Shown here: positions 1-8,108 of the stretch, piece by piece
Layout of the letters: the number at the start of each line of letters is the position of its first letter
Position numbering within the stretch: position 1 is the first letter of the stretch
Position numbers and translations under genes: made by a program
The notes under the pieces: generated by a model
What the model was told of the DNA's origin: nothing
The model's database searches: none
What the model saw: only the letters and a program-made list of their open reading frames with translations
Source: Brevundimonas vancanneytii
GTDB taxonomy: Bacteria; Pseudomonadota; Alphaproteobacteria; Caulobacterales; Caulobacteraceae
Reading direction: 5' to 3'
DNA: 15,176 bases
Assembly: GCA_945874855.1 (NCBI GenBank)
Contig: CAMCIP010000029.1
Location: 1 to 15,176 of the forward strand

Positions 1-431
1 CCCTGCCCCACTCCATCTTCGACCGCGACGAGCGCGGCGGGGTCCAGCCCAACCGGCTGATCATCGCCCTGCAACCGGAGGAGGACATCTCCCTGACGGT
101 CATGAACAAGCGGCCCGGGCTGGACCAGCGCATGCAGCTGCAGCCCATCCGGATGTCGCTGTCCTGGGGTCAGGAGGACCAGTCCGCCCGTCCGCCGCGC
201 CGCCGCATCGCCTATGAGCGGCTGCTGCTGGATGCCCTGAACGGCGATTCCACCCTGTTCGTCCGGCGCGACGAGGCCGAGCAGGCGTGGAAATGGGTCG
301 ACGGGGTCTCCGACGCCTGGGCCGGCGCGGGCTTCACCCCCCATGGCTATGTCGCCGGCAGCTGGGGGCCCCAGTCGGCCGACCTGCTGATGTCGCGCAC
401 CGGGCGGTCATGGAACGTCGGCGGTGGTTGA
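1..431 (+). CDS. zwf: Glucose-6-phosphate 1-dehydrogenase, C-terminal part (5' end outside window)
   Basis: The enzyme oxidises glucose-6-phosphate to 6-phosphogluconolactone with NAD(P)+ in the cytoplasm and is the first oxidative step of the Entner-Doudoroff route. The window begins inside the gene; the frame starts at base 3, leaving 142 residues and a TGA stop. The visible part is the C-terminal domain: NRLIIALQPEEDISL, then YERLLLDALNGDSTLFVRRD, which is highly characteristic of G6PD, then the terminal AGSWGPQSADLL block that closes most family members. The N-terminal nucleotide-binding domain and catalytic His lie upstream and cannot be checked. The last 8 bases overlap the start of pgl, so the two are very likely co-transcribed and translationally coupled. 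The identity is secure from the C-terminal motifs and from the three ED-pathway genes that follow. Confidence 0.95.
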   Translation, partial: LPHSIFDRDERGGVQPNRLIIALQPEEDISLTVMNKRPGLDQRMQLQPIRMSLSWGQEDQSARPPRRRIAYERLLLDALNGDSTLFVRRDEAEQAWKWVDGVSDAWAGAGFTPHGYVAGSWGPQSADLLMSRTGRSWNVGGG

Positions 432-1130
432 GATCGAAACCTTCCCCACCCCGGAAGCCTGGGCCGGTGCCTGCGCCGGGCGGCTGGCCGACGCCCTCTC
501 GGAGGGCCTGTCGCAGGACGGCAGGGCCGTTCTGGCGGGCGCGGGCGGATCGACTCCGGCCCCGATCTACGCCCGCCTGTCGCAGGCGAACCTGGACTGG
601 GCGCGGGTCTGCGTCACCCTGGTGGACGAGCGCCATGTGGCCGAGGACCATCCAGAGTCCAATGCCGCCCTGCTGAAGTCCGCCCTGATGACCGGACCGG
701 CCGCCGCGGCGCGCTTCCTGCCGCTGTTTCATCCCGCGGTGACGGTCGATCGTGCGGCGGCCCTGGCGGGTCGGGATCTGGCGGCCGCCACCGACCGCCT
801 CGATGCGGTCCTTCTCGGCATGGGGGAGGATGGCCATATCTGCTCCATGTTCCCGCAGAGCCCGACCTTGAAGACCCTGCTGTCGCCCACGCTGAAGCCC
901 GCCATCCTGGGCGTGCCGGCCGGGCGCGACGGCCTGGCCCCCGGCCGCGAGCGGCTGTCGATGAACCTGGCCTGGCTGATGACCGCGCGCCGCGTGGTTC
1001 TGGCCCTGACCGGCCAACAGAAGCGCGCCGTGTTCGAGCGCGACGCGGCCGGTGATCCGAAGGTCACTCCCATCGCGGCCTTGCTGACCGCGAACGTCCC
1101 GCTTCAAGTGCTCTGGACGGAAGGCCCCCG

Positions 1131-1134
<4 letters not shown>
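424..1134 (+). CDS. pgl: 6-phosphogluconolactonase (DevB/SOL type)
   Basis: The enzyme hydrolyses 6-phosphogluconolactone to 6-phosphogluconate, the step between Zwf and Edd. The 236 residues match the usual length of the DevB/SOL family. Visible motifs are AGAGGSTPAPIY near residues 38-49 (phosphate-binding loop; the usual form is SGGSTP), then TLVDERHV followed by DHPESN, and GMGEDGHICSMFP near residues 136-148, which holds the family's catalytic His. The start chosen is GTG at 424, which overlaps the last 8 bases of zwf; this places the conserved phosphate loop at the normal distance from the N-terminus. The stop overlaps the start of edd as ATGA (1131-1134). Both overlaps indicate a tight operon. 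Nothing looks broken; the Ala-for-Ser change before the GGSTP loop is a minor oddity. Confidence 0.95.
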
Positions 1135-3023
<1,889 letters not shown>

Positions 3024-3040
3024 GGGGGATAGGCTGGCCG

Positions 3041-3180
3041 TTTTCCCTCCCCTTCAGGGGAGGGAGGTCGGCGCGCAGCGACGACCGGGTGGGGCACATG
3101 CCGGAAGCGCCGACCACCTCTCATTCGAAGCCCACCCGGATCGCTGCGCGATCCTGCCCTCCCCTGAAGGGGAGGGAAAT
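3041..3180. repeat. Inverted pair of palindromic intergenic repeats between edd and glk
   Basis: Two copies of an element of about 50 bases lie in opposite orientation, at 3043-3093 and 3131-3180. Each begins with an 8-bp hairpin: 3045-3064 is CCCTCCCC-TTCA-GGGGAGGG and 3157-3176 is CCCTCCCC-TGAA-GGGGAGGG, exact reverse complements of each other. The arms continue to match imperfectly beyond the hairpins, through a GCGCAGCG segment to CCGGGTGGG and its complement CCCACCCGG. The layout is that of dispersed intergenic repeats of the REP/BIME kind. In the edd-glk transcript each arm could fold alone, or the two could pair into one long stem, which might reduce readthrough into glk or protect the 3' end of the upstream message. 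A role is inferred; the repeat structure is seen directly. Confidence 0.85.
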
Positions 3181-3198
3181 TGTGAAGGCGCCCCACCC

Positions 3199-4176
3199 AT
3201 GACCATTCACTGGGACAAGACCCTGCTCGTCGGCGACGTGGGGGGCACCAACGCCCGCTTCGCCCTGGCTCACATGATCCAGGGGCAGCCGGTTCTGGAG
3301 CATCATGAGTCCTTCAAGGGGGCGGACTATCCGACCTTCCTCGAGGGGGTGCGGGCCTTCATCGACGGCTGCGAGGAAAAGCCCAGCGGAGGCGTCATCG
3401 CGGTGGCCGGGCCGGTGACGGACGGGACCATCGACCTGACCAACTCGCCCTGGCGGGTGTCGGAGGCGCAGCTGCAGACCCTCGGCCTGAAGCCGGTGCG
3501 GCTGATCAATGATTTCGAGGCCCTGGCCTGGGGCGCCCCCGTCGTGCCGCAGGACGAGCTGGCCTGGCTGGGCGCACCGGTCGAGGGCGACCCGCACTCG
3601 GCCATCGCCGTGCTGGGCCCCGGCACCGGCTTTGGCATGTCGGCCCTGGTCCGCGACGGCCGCGGCGGCGAGATGGCCATGCCCTCCGAGGGTGGCCACG
3701 CCTGTTTCGCGCCCGGCGACGCGGTCGAGGACGAGATCCTGCGGATCCTGCGCCGCCGCTATGAGCGGGTCTCGATCGAGCGTCTGATCTGCGGGCCCGG
3801 CCTGCTGAACATGCACCGCGCCCTGGCCGAGATCGACGGGCGCGAGACCCATATCGACGATCCGGCCGAGATCACCCGCGAGGCGCTGGAGACCCCCAAC
3901 AGCCCGTGCGGCGCCACCCTGGCCCGGTTCTGCGCCATCCTGGGCGCCGTGGCCGGGGACATCGCCCTGACCACCGGTGCGCGTGGCGGGGTCTATGTCG
4001 CCGGCGGCATCGCCCCGCGCATCCTGCCCTTCCTGCAGGCCAGCCCGTTCCGCGAACGGTTCGAGCGCAAGGGGCGGTTCACGGAGTATATGCAGGCCAT
4101 CCCGACCCGGGTCGTCCTGCACGAGCATGCCGCCCTGCTGGGCGCGGCCCGGGTGGCCTTCGGCCTGCAAGCCTGA
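3199..4176 (+). CDS. glk: Glucokinase (Glk family, not ROK)
   Basis: Glucokinase phosphorylates glucose to glucose-6-phosphate with ATP and so feeds Zwf. The frame is open far upstream, into edd in another frame, but the ATG at 3199 is the sensible start: it is preceded by GAAGG at 3184-3188 and followed at once by the N-terminal phosphate-binding motif LLVGDVGGTNARFAL. The resulting 325 residues fit the bacterial Glk family (about 320). Other blocks are INDFEALAWG (sugar-binding Asn-Asp near residue 102), LGPGTGFGMS, SEGGHACFAP and, near the C-terminus, VYVAGGIAPRI (ATP-binding region). It is the fourth gene of the ED operon, separated from edd by 175 bases holding an inverted repeat pair, so its expression may differ from that of the three overlapping genes. 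It converges with the DUF1295 gene. Confidence 0.95.
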   Translation: MTIHWDKTLLVGDVGGTNARFALAHMIQGQPVLEHHESFKGADYPTFLEGVRAFIDGCEEKPSGGVIAVAGPVTDGTIDLTNSPWRVSEAQLQTLGLKPVRLINDFEALAWGAPVVPQDELAWLGAPVEGDPHSAIAVLGPGTGFGMSALVRDGRGGEMAMPSEGGHACFAPGDAVEDEILRILRRRYERVSIERLICGPGLLNMHRALAEIDGRETHIDDPAEITREALETPNSPCGATLARFCAILGAVAGDIALTTGARGGVYVAGGIAPRILPFLQASPFRERFERKGRFTEYMQAIPTRVVLHEHAALLGAARVAFGLQA

Positions 4177-4220
4177 GGCTGCGCCCTGAGGCGCCGCAGA
4201 CGCGGGGGCCTCCCTCAGGC
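4171..4220. terminator. Possible bidirectional terminator hairpin between glk and the DUF1295 gene
   Basis: The 38-base gap between two convergent genes sits inside an inverted repeat that covers both stop codons: GCCTGAGG at 4171-4178 is the exact reverse complement of CCTCAGGC at 4213-4220. Inside it is a second hairpin, GCGCC-CTGA-GGCGC at 4181-4194. Neither strand shows a clear U-run, so this is not a canonical intrinsic terminator. Position and symmetry suggest a transcript-end structure shared by both genes. Confidence 0.4.
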
Positions 4221-5009
4221 CTTCCTGGGCGGCCAGGGAATGAAGGCGGAGGTCCGGCGGACGTAGTCGCCATAGCCCGGCCGCGACGACTTCAGCCCCT
4301 TCTCCGTCAGGCTGATGCCGGACCATTTGGTCAGGGTGAAGGTCAGGAACACAGGCCCGGCGAAGGACCACAGGCCCGGCGTGGTCTCGGCCGCGATCAG
4401 ATAAAGCCCCCACCAGACGCAGGCCTCGCCGAAATAGTTGGGATGGCGCGACCAGTTCCACAGGCCGCGATCCATCACCTGGCCCTTGTTGGCCGGGTCC
4501 TTGCGGAAGGCGGCCAGCTGGGCGTCGGCGAGGGTCTCGTACAGGATGCCGAAGACCGCCAGACCCACGCCTGCCCAGCCGATCAGACCCACGGCGGGCG
4601 CGGCGTCCACCTGTCCCAGCTGGACCGGCAGGCTGTTCAGCCAGGCGAACACGCCCTGGGGCAGGAAGACGAACAGCAGCGACGCCGAGGCGAAGCCGAA
4701 CCCCTTGTCGGCGCGCCCCCTCAGGAGTTCGGCATAGCGTCGGTCCTCGCCGTGCCCCAGCCAGCGGATGAACAGATAGCCGCCAAGCCTCAGGGCCCAG
4801 GCCGCGCACAGGCCGATCAGCAGGCCCTGCCGCAGCGGATCGCCGTCCACCCGCGGAAAGGTCGCCAGCGCCAGGCCCAGCATGCCCAGCGGCCAGACCG
4901 CGTCGATGAAGCTGACGTCCTTCAGCGCCAGCGCGACCAGCCAAAGCAGGGTCATGGCCGCCAGGATCAGGGCCAGGTTCACGGCCAGCAGGGTCAGGAT
5001 ATCGGTCAT
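4215..5009 (-). CDS. DUF1295 integral membrane protein (steroid 5-alpha-reductase/ICMT-like fold)
   Basis: A 264-residue inner-membrane protein with about six hydrophobic segments (near residues 4-29, 32-51, 63-84, 105-130, 139-162 and 195-227). The most telling motif is GLWNWSRHPNYFGE near residues 181-194, the signature of DUF1295 and of the wider superfamily with steroid 5-alpha reductase, isoprenylcysteine methyltransferase and delta-14/24 sterol reductases, in which this region binds the cofactor. The C-terminal KWSGISLTEKG and GYGDYVRRTSAFIPW blocks also fit DUF1295. The ATG at 5009 has GAAGG about 10 bases upstream. It is the last gene of the minus-strand series and is separated from the lipoprotein gene by a palindromic repeat. 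The substrate is unknown; a reductase or methyltransferase acting on a lipid is plausible by fold but not shown. Confidence 0.88.
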   Translation of the reverse strand: MTDILTLLAVNLALILAAMTLLWLVALALKDVSFIDAVWPLGMLGLALATFPRVDGDPLRQGLLIGLCAAWALRLGGYLFIRWLGHGEDRRYAELLRGRADKGFGFASASLLFVFLPQGVFAWLNSLPVQLGQVDAAPAVGLIGWAGVGLAVFGILYETLADAQLAAFRKDPANKGQVMDRGLWNWSRHPNYFGEACVWWGLYLIAAETTPGLWSFAGPVFLTFTLTKWSGISLTEKGLKSSRPGYGDYVRRTSAFIPWPPRKA

Positions 5010-5030
5010 GTCGGTCTGCCTTCATCATCC

Positions 5031-5115
5031 GTCATCCCGGACGGCCGGCAGGCCGGTCCGGGATCGAGGTGAACACCCGGGTCCGGGGCGATCCCGGCTC
5101 TTCGGCCGGGATGAC
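5031..5115. repeat. Palindromic intergenic repeat with GTCATCCCGG ends
   Basis: An 85-base element with inverted ends: GTCATCCCGG at 5031-5040 and CCGGGATGAC at 5106-5115. It contains two smaller hairpins, one from ATCCCGGAC to GTCCGGGAT in the left half and one from GATCCCGGC through TCTTCG to GCCGGGAT in the right half, giving a branched, cloverleaf-like fold. Elements with TCATCCC...GGGATGA ends are common between genes in alphaproteobacteria. It fills the gap between the cysteine-rich lipoprotein and DUF1295 genes and is flanked by an A-run (5116-5121), which reads as a T-run just after the lipoprotein stop. A short relative lies at 15052-15074. Confidence 0.75.
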
Positions 5116-5122
5116 AAAAAAC

Positions 5123-5473
5123 TCAATCCACGCAGATCGCCGCGGTCGCCCGTCCGTCCTCGACCTGGGTGTAGCAGCCGAAGGGGTCGCTGGTGGCCAC
5201 GCACCGGCCCTCGACCGCACGGCCCTCCGGCACGATCACCCCGCCGGGCACGCGGCATTGGCCCATGCAGTCGTCGCCGTCGCGACAGGTCTTGCCGGCG
5301 TCGGGATAGGCGATCACGCACTGCAGGGTCTGGGCCCGGCCGACGCGCTGCATCTTGCCGCCCTGGGCGGTGCAGTCCGCTTCGGCGATCTGCTCGGGGG
5401 TCGGCGCCGGGGCGCAGGATCCCAGCGTCGCCGCGAACAGCCCGGCGACCAGAATTGCGATGATCGGTCTCAT
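5123..5473 (-). CDS. Small cysteine-rich lipoprotein, function unknown
   Basis: A 116-residue predicted lipoprotein. The start chosen is the ATG at 5473, not the longer reading frame inside hmgA, because it gives a classic N-terminus: MRPIIAILVAGLFAATLGSC with a lipobox ending at Cys20. The mature part has eight more cysteines (34, 52, 63, 69, 73, 91, 100, 114), an even number that fits disulfide bonds outside the cytoplasm. Notable blocks are DAGKTCRDGDDCMGQC and DPFGCYTQVEDG, and the protein ends in ICVD. I recall similar hypothetical proteins in Caulobacterales and sphingomonads but know of no assigned function. The start overlaps the hmgA stop as ATGA (5470-5473), so it should be translated with hmgA, an odd partner because HmgA is cytoplasmic. 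After the stop come a T-run and a palindromic repeat. Confidence 0.85.
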   Translation of the reverse strand: MRPIIAILVAGLFAATLGSCAPAPTPEQIAEADCTAQGGKMQRVGRAQTLQCVIAYPDAGKTCRDGDDCMGQCRVPGGVIVPEGRAVEGRCVATSDPFGCYTQVEDGRATAAICVD

Positions 5474-6771
5474 GTCGTGACCCTTCCCTTGTCGAAGCCC
5501 GTCCAGACCTCGTCGTAGTCCAGCTGCATGGTCGGGCTGGATTGCGCCCATTGCGTGGTGCGGATCGGCAGGCGGGTCTCGAACATGAAGGCCAGGGTGT
5601 TTTCGATCTTCACCGGCTTCAGCTCGGCCTTCACCGCCTTGTCGTAGCTGGCCTGATCGGGCCCGTGGCCGCTCATGCAGTTGTGCAGCGACGCCCCGCC
5701 CGGCGCGAAGCCGCCCTCCTTGGCGTCATACTCACCGAACACCAGGCCCATGAACTCGCTCATGACGTTGCGGTGGAACCACGGCGGACGGAAGGTGTCC
5801 TCGGCCACCATCCAGCGCGGCGGGAAGATCACGAAGTCGCAGTTGGCCGTGCCCGGCGTGTCGCTGGGCGAGGTCAGGACGGTGAAGATCGACGGGTCCG
5901 GGTGGTCGAAGCTGACCGTGCCGATCGTGTTGAAGTCGGCCGTGTCATAGACGCAGGGCGCGAGGTTGCCGTGCCAGGCCACGACGTCCAGCGGGCTGTG
6001 GTCGAAGGTGGTGGTCCACAGCCGGCCGCCGTATTTCTGGACGCACTCGGTCGGCCGGTCCACGTCCTCGAAGGCGGCGACAGGGGTCCGGAAGTCGCGC
6101 GGATTGGCCAGGCCATTGGACCCGATCGGCCCCAGGTCCGGCAGGCGGAAGGGCGCGCCGTAGTTCTCGCAGACATAACCGCGGATCGGGCCGGAGCACT
6201 CGACCCGGAACCGGACGCCACGCGGGATGACCACGATCAGGCCCGGACGGGCGTCGATGCGGCCCATTTCGGTGACGAAGGTCTGCTCGCCCGCCTGCGG
6301 CACGATCAGCAGTTCGCCGTCGGCGCCGTAGAAGACCCGGTCCGTCATCGACCGGTTGGCGGCGTACAGGTGGATGCCCGTCCCGGTCAGCGCTTCGGGG
6401 TCGCCATTGCCGCCATAGGTGACCAGTCCCTCGACCCAGTCGGTCGGCACCTCGGGCATGGGCAGGGGGTCCCAGCGCATGCGGTTGGGCGACGGCGGGG
6501 CCTCGGTGAACGGTCCGGACCGCACGCGGCCCTGGTCGAAGGGGCGATAGGCGGGATGCTGGGCCGAGGGCCGCAGCCGGTACAGCCAGGACCGCCGGTT
6601 CTCCGCTCTCGGGGCGGTGAAGGCCGTGCCCGACAGCTGTTCGGCATAGAGGCCCATCGGCGGCTTCTGCGGCGAGTTCCGGCCCTGCGGCAGGGCCCCC
6701 GGTGCCGCCTCGGTGGCGAAGTGATTGCCGAAGCCGGTCATGTATCGCGGCCCGTTCGATCCGGTCGTCAT
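5470..6771 (-). CDS. hmgA: Homogentisate 1,2-dioxygenase
   Basis: This cytoplasmic non-haem Fe(II) enzyme opens the ring of homogentisate to give maleylacetoacetate, the central step of tyrosine and phenylalanine breakdown. The 433 residues have the usual family length. The N-terminal block YMTGFGNHFATEA is diagnostic. The expected iron ligands are His333 and Glu339 in WFHRNVMSEFMG and His369 in NCMSGHGPD, equivalent to His335, Glu341 and His371 of the human enzyme. The start at 6771 has an AGGGAGA ribosome site about 8 bases upstream; the longer open frame to 6888 would add 39 unconserved residues and run into the upstream dehydrogenase gene. The gene follows the ACAD gene by 55 bases and overlaps the next lipoprotein gene by ATGA. 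The usual partners maiA and fahA are not in the window, so the rest of the pathway must be elsewhere. Confidence 0.97.
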   Translation of the reverse strand: MTTGSNGPRYMTGFGNHFATEAAPGALPQGRNSPQKPPMGLYAEQLSGTAFTAPRAENRRSWLYRLRPSAQHPAYRPFDQGRVRSGPFTEAPPSPNRMRWDPLPMPEVPTDWVEGLVTYGGNGDPEALTGTGIHLYAANRSMTDRVFYGADGELLIVPQAGEQTFVTEMGRIDARPGLIVVIPRGVRFRVECSGPIRGYVCENYGAPFRLPDLGPIGSNGLANPRDFRTPVAAFEDVDRPTECVQKYGGRLWTTTFDHSPLDVVAWHGNLAPCVYDTADFNTIGTVSFDHPDPSIFTVLTSPSDTPGTANCDFVIFPPRWMVAEDTFRPPWFHRNVMSEFMGLVFGEYDAKEGGFAPGGASLHNCMSGHGPDQASYDKAVKAELKPVKIENTLAFMFETRLPIRTTQWAQSSPTMQLDYDEVWTGFDKGRVTT

Positions 6772-6826
6772 GGTTCGTCTCCCTGACGGCCGATGTAGAC
6801 CGATCCCGCCGCCGACGGGAGGGGGT

Positions 6827-7948
6827 CTAGAACCCCTGGCTCTGCGCCAGCCGTTCCTGGTGGAAGCCCGCGTCGCCCAGCAGTTCATTGAGCACCCGGA
6901 CCCGCTTCATGAACAGGCCGACGTCATATTCGTCGGTCATGCCGACGCCGCCGTGCATCTGCACCGCCTCCTGCACCGCCAGTTCGGCGACGCGCCCGGC
7001 CTTGGCCTTGGCGATGGAAGCGATCAGGATGGCGTCCTCGCGGCCGGCGTCGATCGCCTGCAGGGCGGCCAGAACGGCGGCCTGGGCGATCTCGATCTCG
7101 GTAAACAGGTGGGCGGCGCGGTGCTGCAGGGCCTGGAACTCGCCGATCGCCTTGCCGAACTGCCTGCGGGTGCGGAGATACTCCAGCGTGGTCTGGAAGG
7201 CCTGATCCCCGGCACCCACCAGCGAGGCGGCGGCGCAGGCGCGGCCCAGGGTCAAGGCGGCGTCCAGCGGGCCCTGACCACCGTCCACGGCCCCGATCAC
7301 GGCGTCGGCGTCGACCCGCACGTCGCTCAGCACGACCCGGGCGGCGTTATGGGCGTCGACCATGACGGTCCGCTCGATGTCCACGCCCGCGGCCTTCGGA
7401 TCGATCAGGAACAGGGTCAGGCCGCCTTCGGTGCGGGCCGCGACGATCAGGGCGTCGGCCACATGGCCGTCCAGCACGAAGCCCTTGGCCCCGTTCAGGA
7501 CGAAGCCGTTGCCCGAGCGCTCCGCCGTCGTGGCGATGCGCGACGGCGCATGCTTGGGGCCCTCGTCCACGGCCAGGGCCAGGATCGCCTCGCCCGCCGA
7601 CAGACGCCCCAGCCAGGCCGCCTTCTGGGCCTGCGACCCGGCGCCGGTCAGCACCGAGGCGGCCAGCACGGAGGAACCCATGAAGGGCGAAGGCGTCAGG
7701 GTGCGACCGAGGCTTTCAGCGATCACCCCCGCCTCAACGGCGCCCAGACCCGAGCCGCCGTCGGCCTCGGGCACGATCACGCCGGCGAACCCCATCTCGC
7801 CGAAGGCCCGCCACAGCTCGCGCGACACACCGTCGGGGTCGCGATCGTCGCGCAGTTGGCGCAGATGCGCGATCGGTGCCCGCCCGGCGAGGAAGCCGTC
7901 GGCGGCCTCCTTCAGCATGGTCTGTTCTTCGGTCAGGATCAGGGGCAT
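6827..7948 (-). CDS. Acyl-CoA dehydrogenase family protein, probable non-catalytic FAD-binding subunit
   Basis: A 373-residue ACAD-fold protein. The ATG at 7948 has a GGGAGA site just upstream and starts MPLILTEEQTML, a normal ACAD N-terminus; the longer frame to 7990 adds residues encoded by the palindromic repeat. The C-terminal half keeps the cofactor motifs: RRQFGKAIGEFQALQHR (residues 261-277) and QMHGGVGMTDEY (330-341). The first signature in the middle domain, usually TEPxAGSD, has decayed to DEGPKHAPS (128-136). The catalytic Glu is missing at both known places: the MCAD-type position aligns with Leu in LNELLGD, and the isovaleryl-CoA-dehydrogenase-type position reads LGR (residues 234-236) rather than an ER pair. 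It lies downstream of a second ACAD gene with the opposite pattern. I infer a heteromeric enzyme, as in the cholesterol-degrading ChsE1-ChsE2 type. The substrate is unknown. Confidence 0.9.
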   Translation of the reverse strand: MPLILTEEQTMLKEAADGFLAGRAPIAHLRQLRDDRDPDGVSRELWRAFGEMGFAGVIVPEADGGSGLGAVEAGVIAESLGRTLTPSPFMGSSVLAASVLTGAGSQAQKAAWLGRLSAGEAILALAVDEGPKHAPSRIATTAERSGNGFVLNGAKGFVLDGHVADALIVAARTEGGLTLFLIDPKAAGVDIERTVMVDAHNAARVVLSDVRVDADAVIGAVDGGQGPLDAALTLGRACAAASLVGAGDQAFQTTLEYLRTRRQFGKAIGEFQALQHRAAHLFTEIEIAQAAVLAALQAIDAGREDAILIASIAKAKAGRVAELAVQEAVQMHGGVGMTDEYDVGLFMKRVRVLNELLGDAGFHQERLAQSQGF

Positions 7949-7977
7949 CTCGGTCTCCCGTTGGTGGCGCGGCCAGA

Positions 7978-8106
7978 GCCCCTCCACCACTTCGTGGTCC
8001 CCCTCCCCGTCTGCGATGGGGAGGAGACGTTGCGGCTTCCGTCTCCTCCCTGTTCGCGCAGCGAACGGGGAGGTGGCGCGGCGCGTCAGCGCCGTGACGG
8101 AGGGGT
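7978..8106. repeat. Inverted pair of palindromic repeats between the two acyl-CoA dehydrogenase genes
   Basis: The 160-base gap between the two ACAD genes is nearly filled by an inverted element. The left arm starts CCCCTCC at 7979, carries the hairpin ACCAC-TTC-GTGGT and runs into CCCCCTCCCCGT; the right arm, read on the opposite strand from 8105, starts CCCCTCC, carries a GGCGC-TGAC-GCGCC hairpin and runs into CCACCTCCCCGTTCG. Between them are further inner matches (GGGGAGGAGACG and CGTCTCCTCCC). The layout resembles that of the edd-glk element but the sequence is a different family. It splits two genes that should be made in equal amounts, so it may be a tolerated insertion or an mRNA processing/stability site. 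Confidence 0.8.
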
Positions 8107-8108
8107 TC

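Noticed and set aside
3121..5028. Long - strand open frame across the edd-glk gap, glk and DUF1295
   Set aside because: It is antisense to glk and out of frame with DUF1295. Its product is repetitive and has no family features.
6772..6888. N-terminal extension of HmgA by 39 residues
   Set aside because: The extra residues are unconserved, would overlap the upstream ACAD gene, and a good ribosome site lies before the ATG at 6771.
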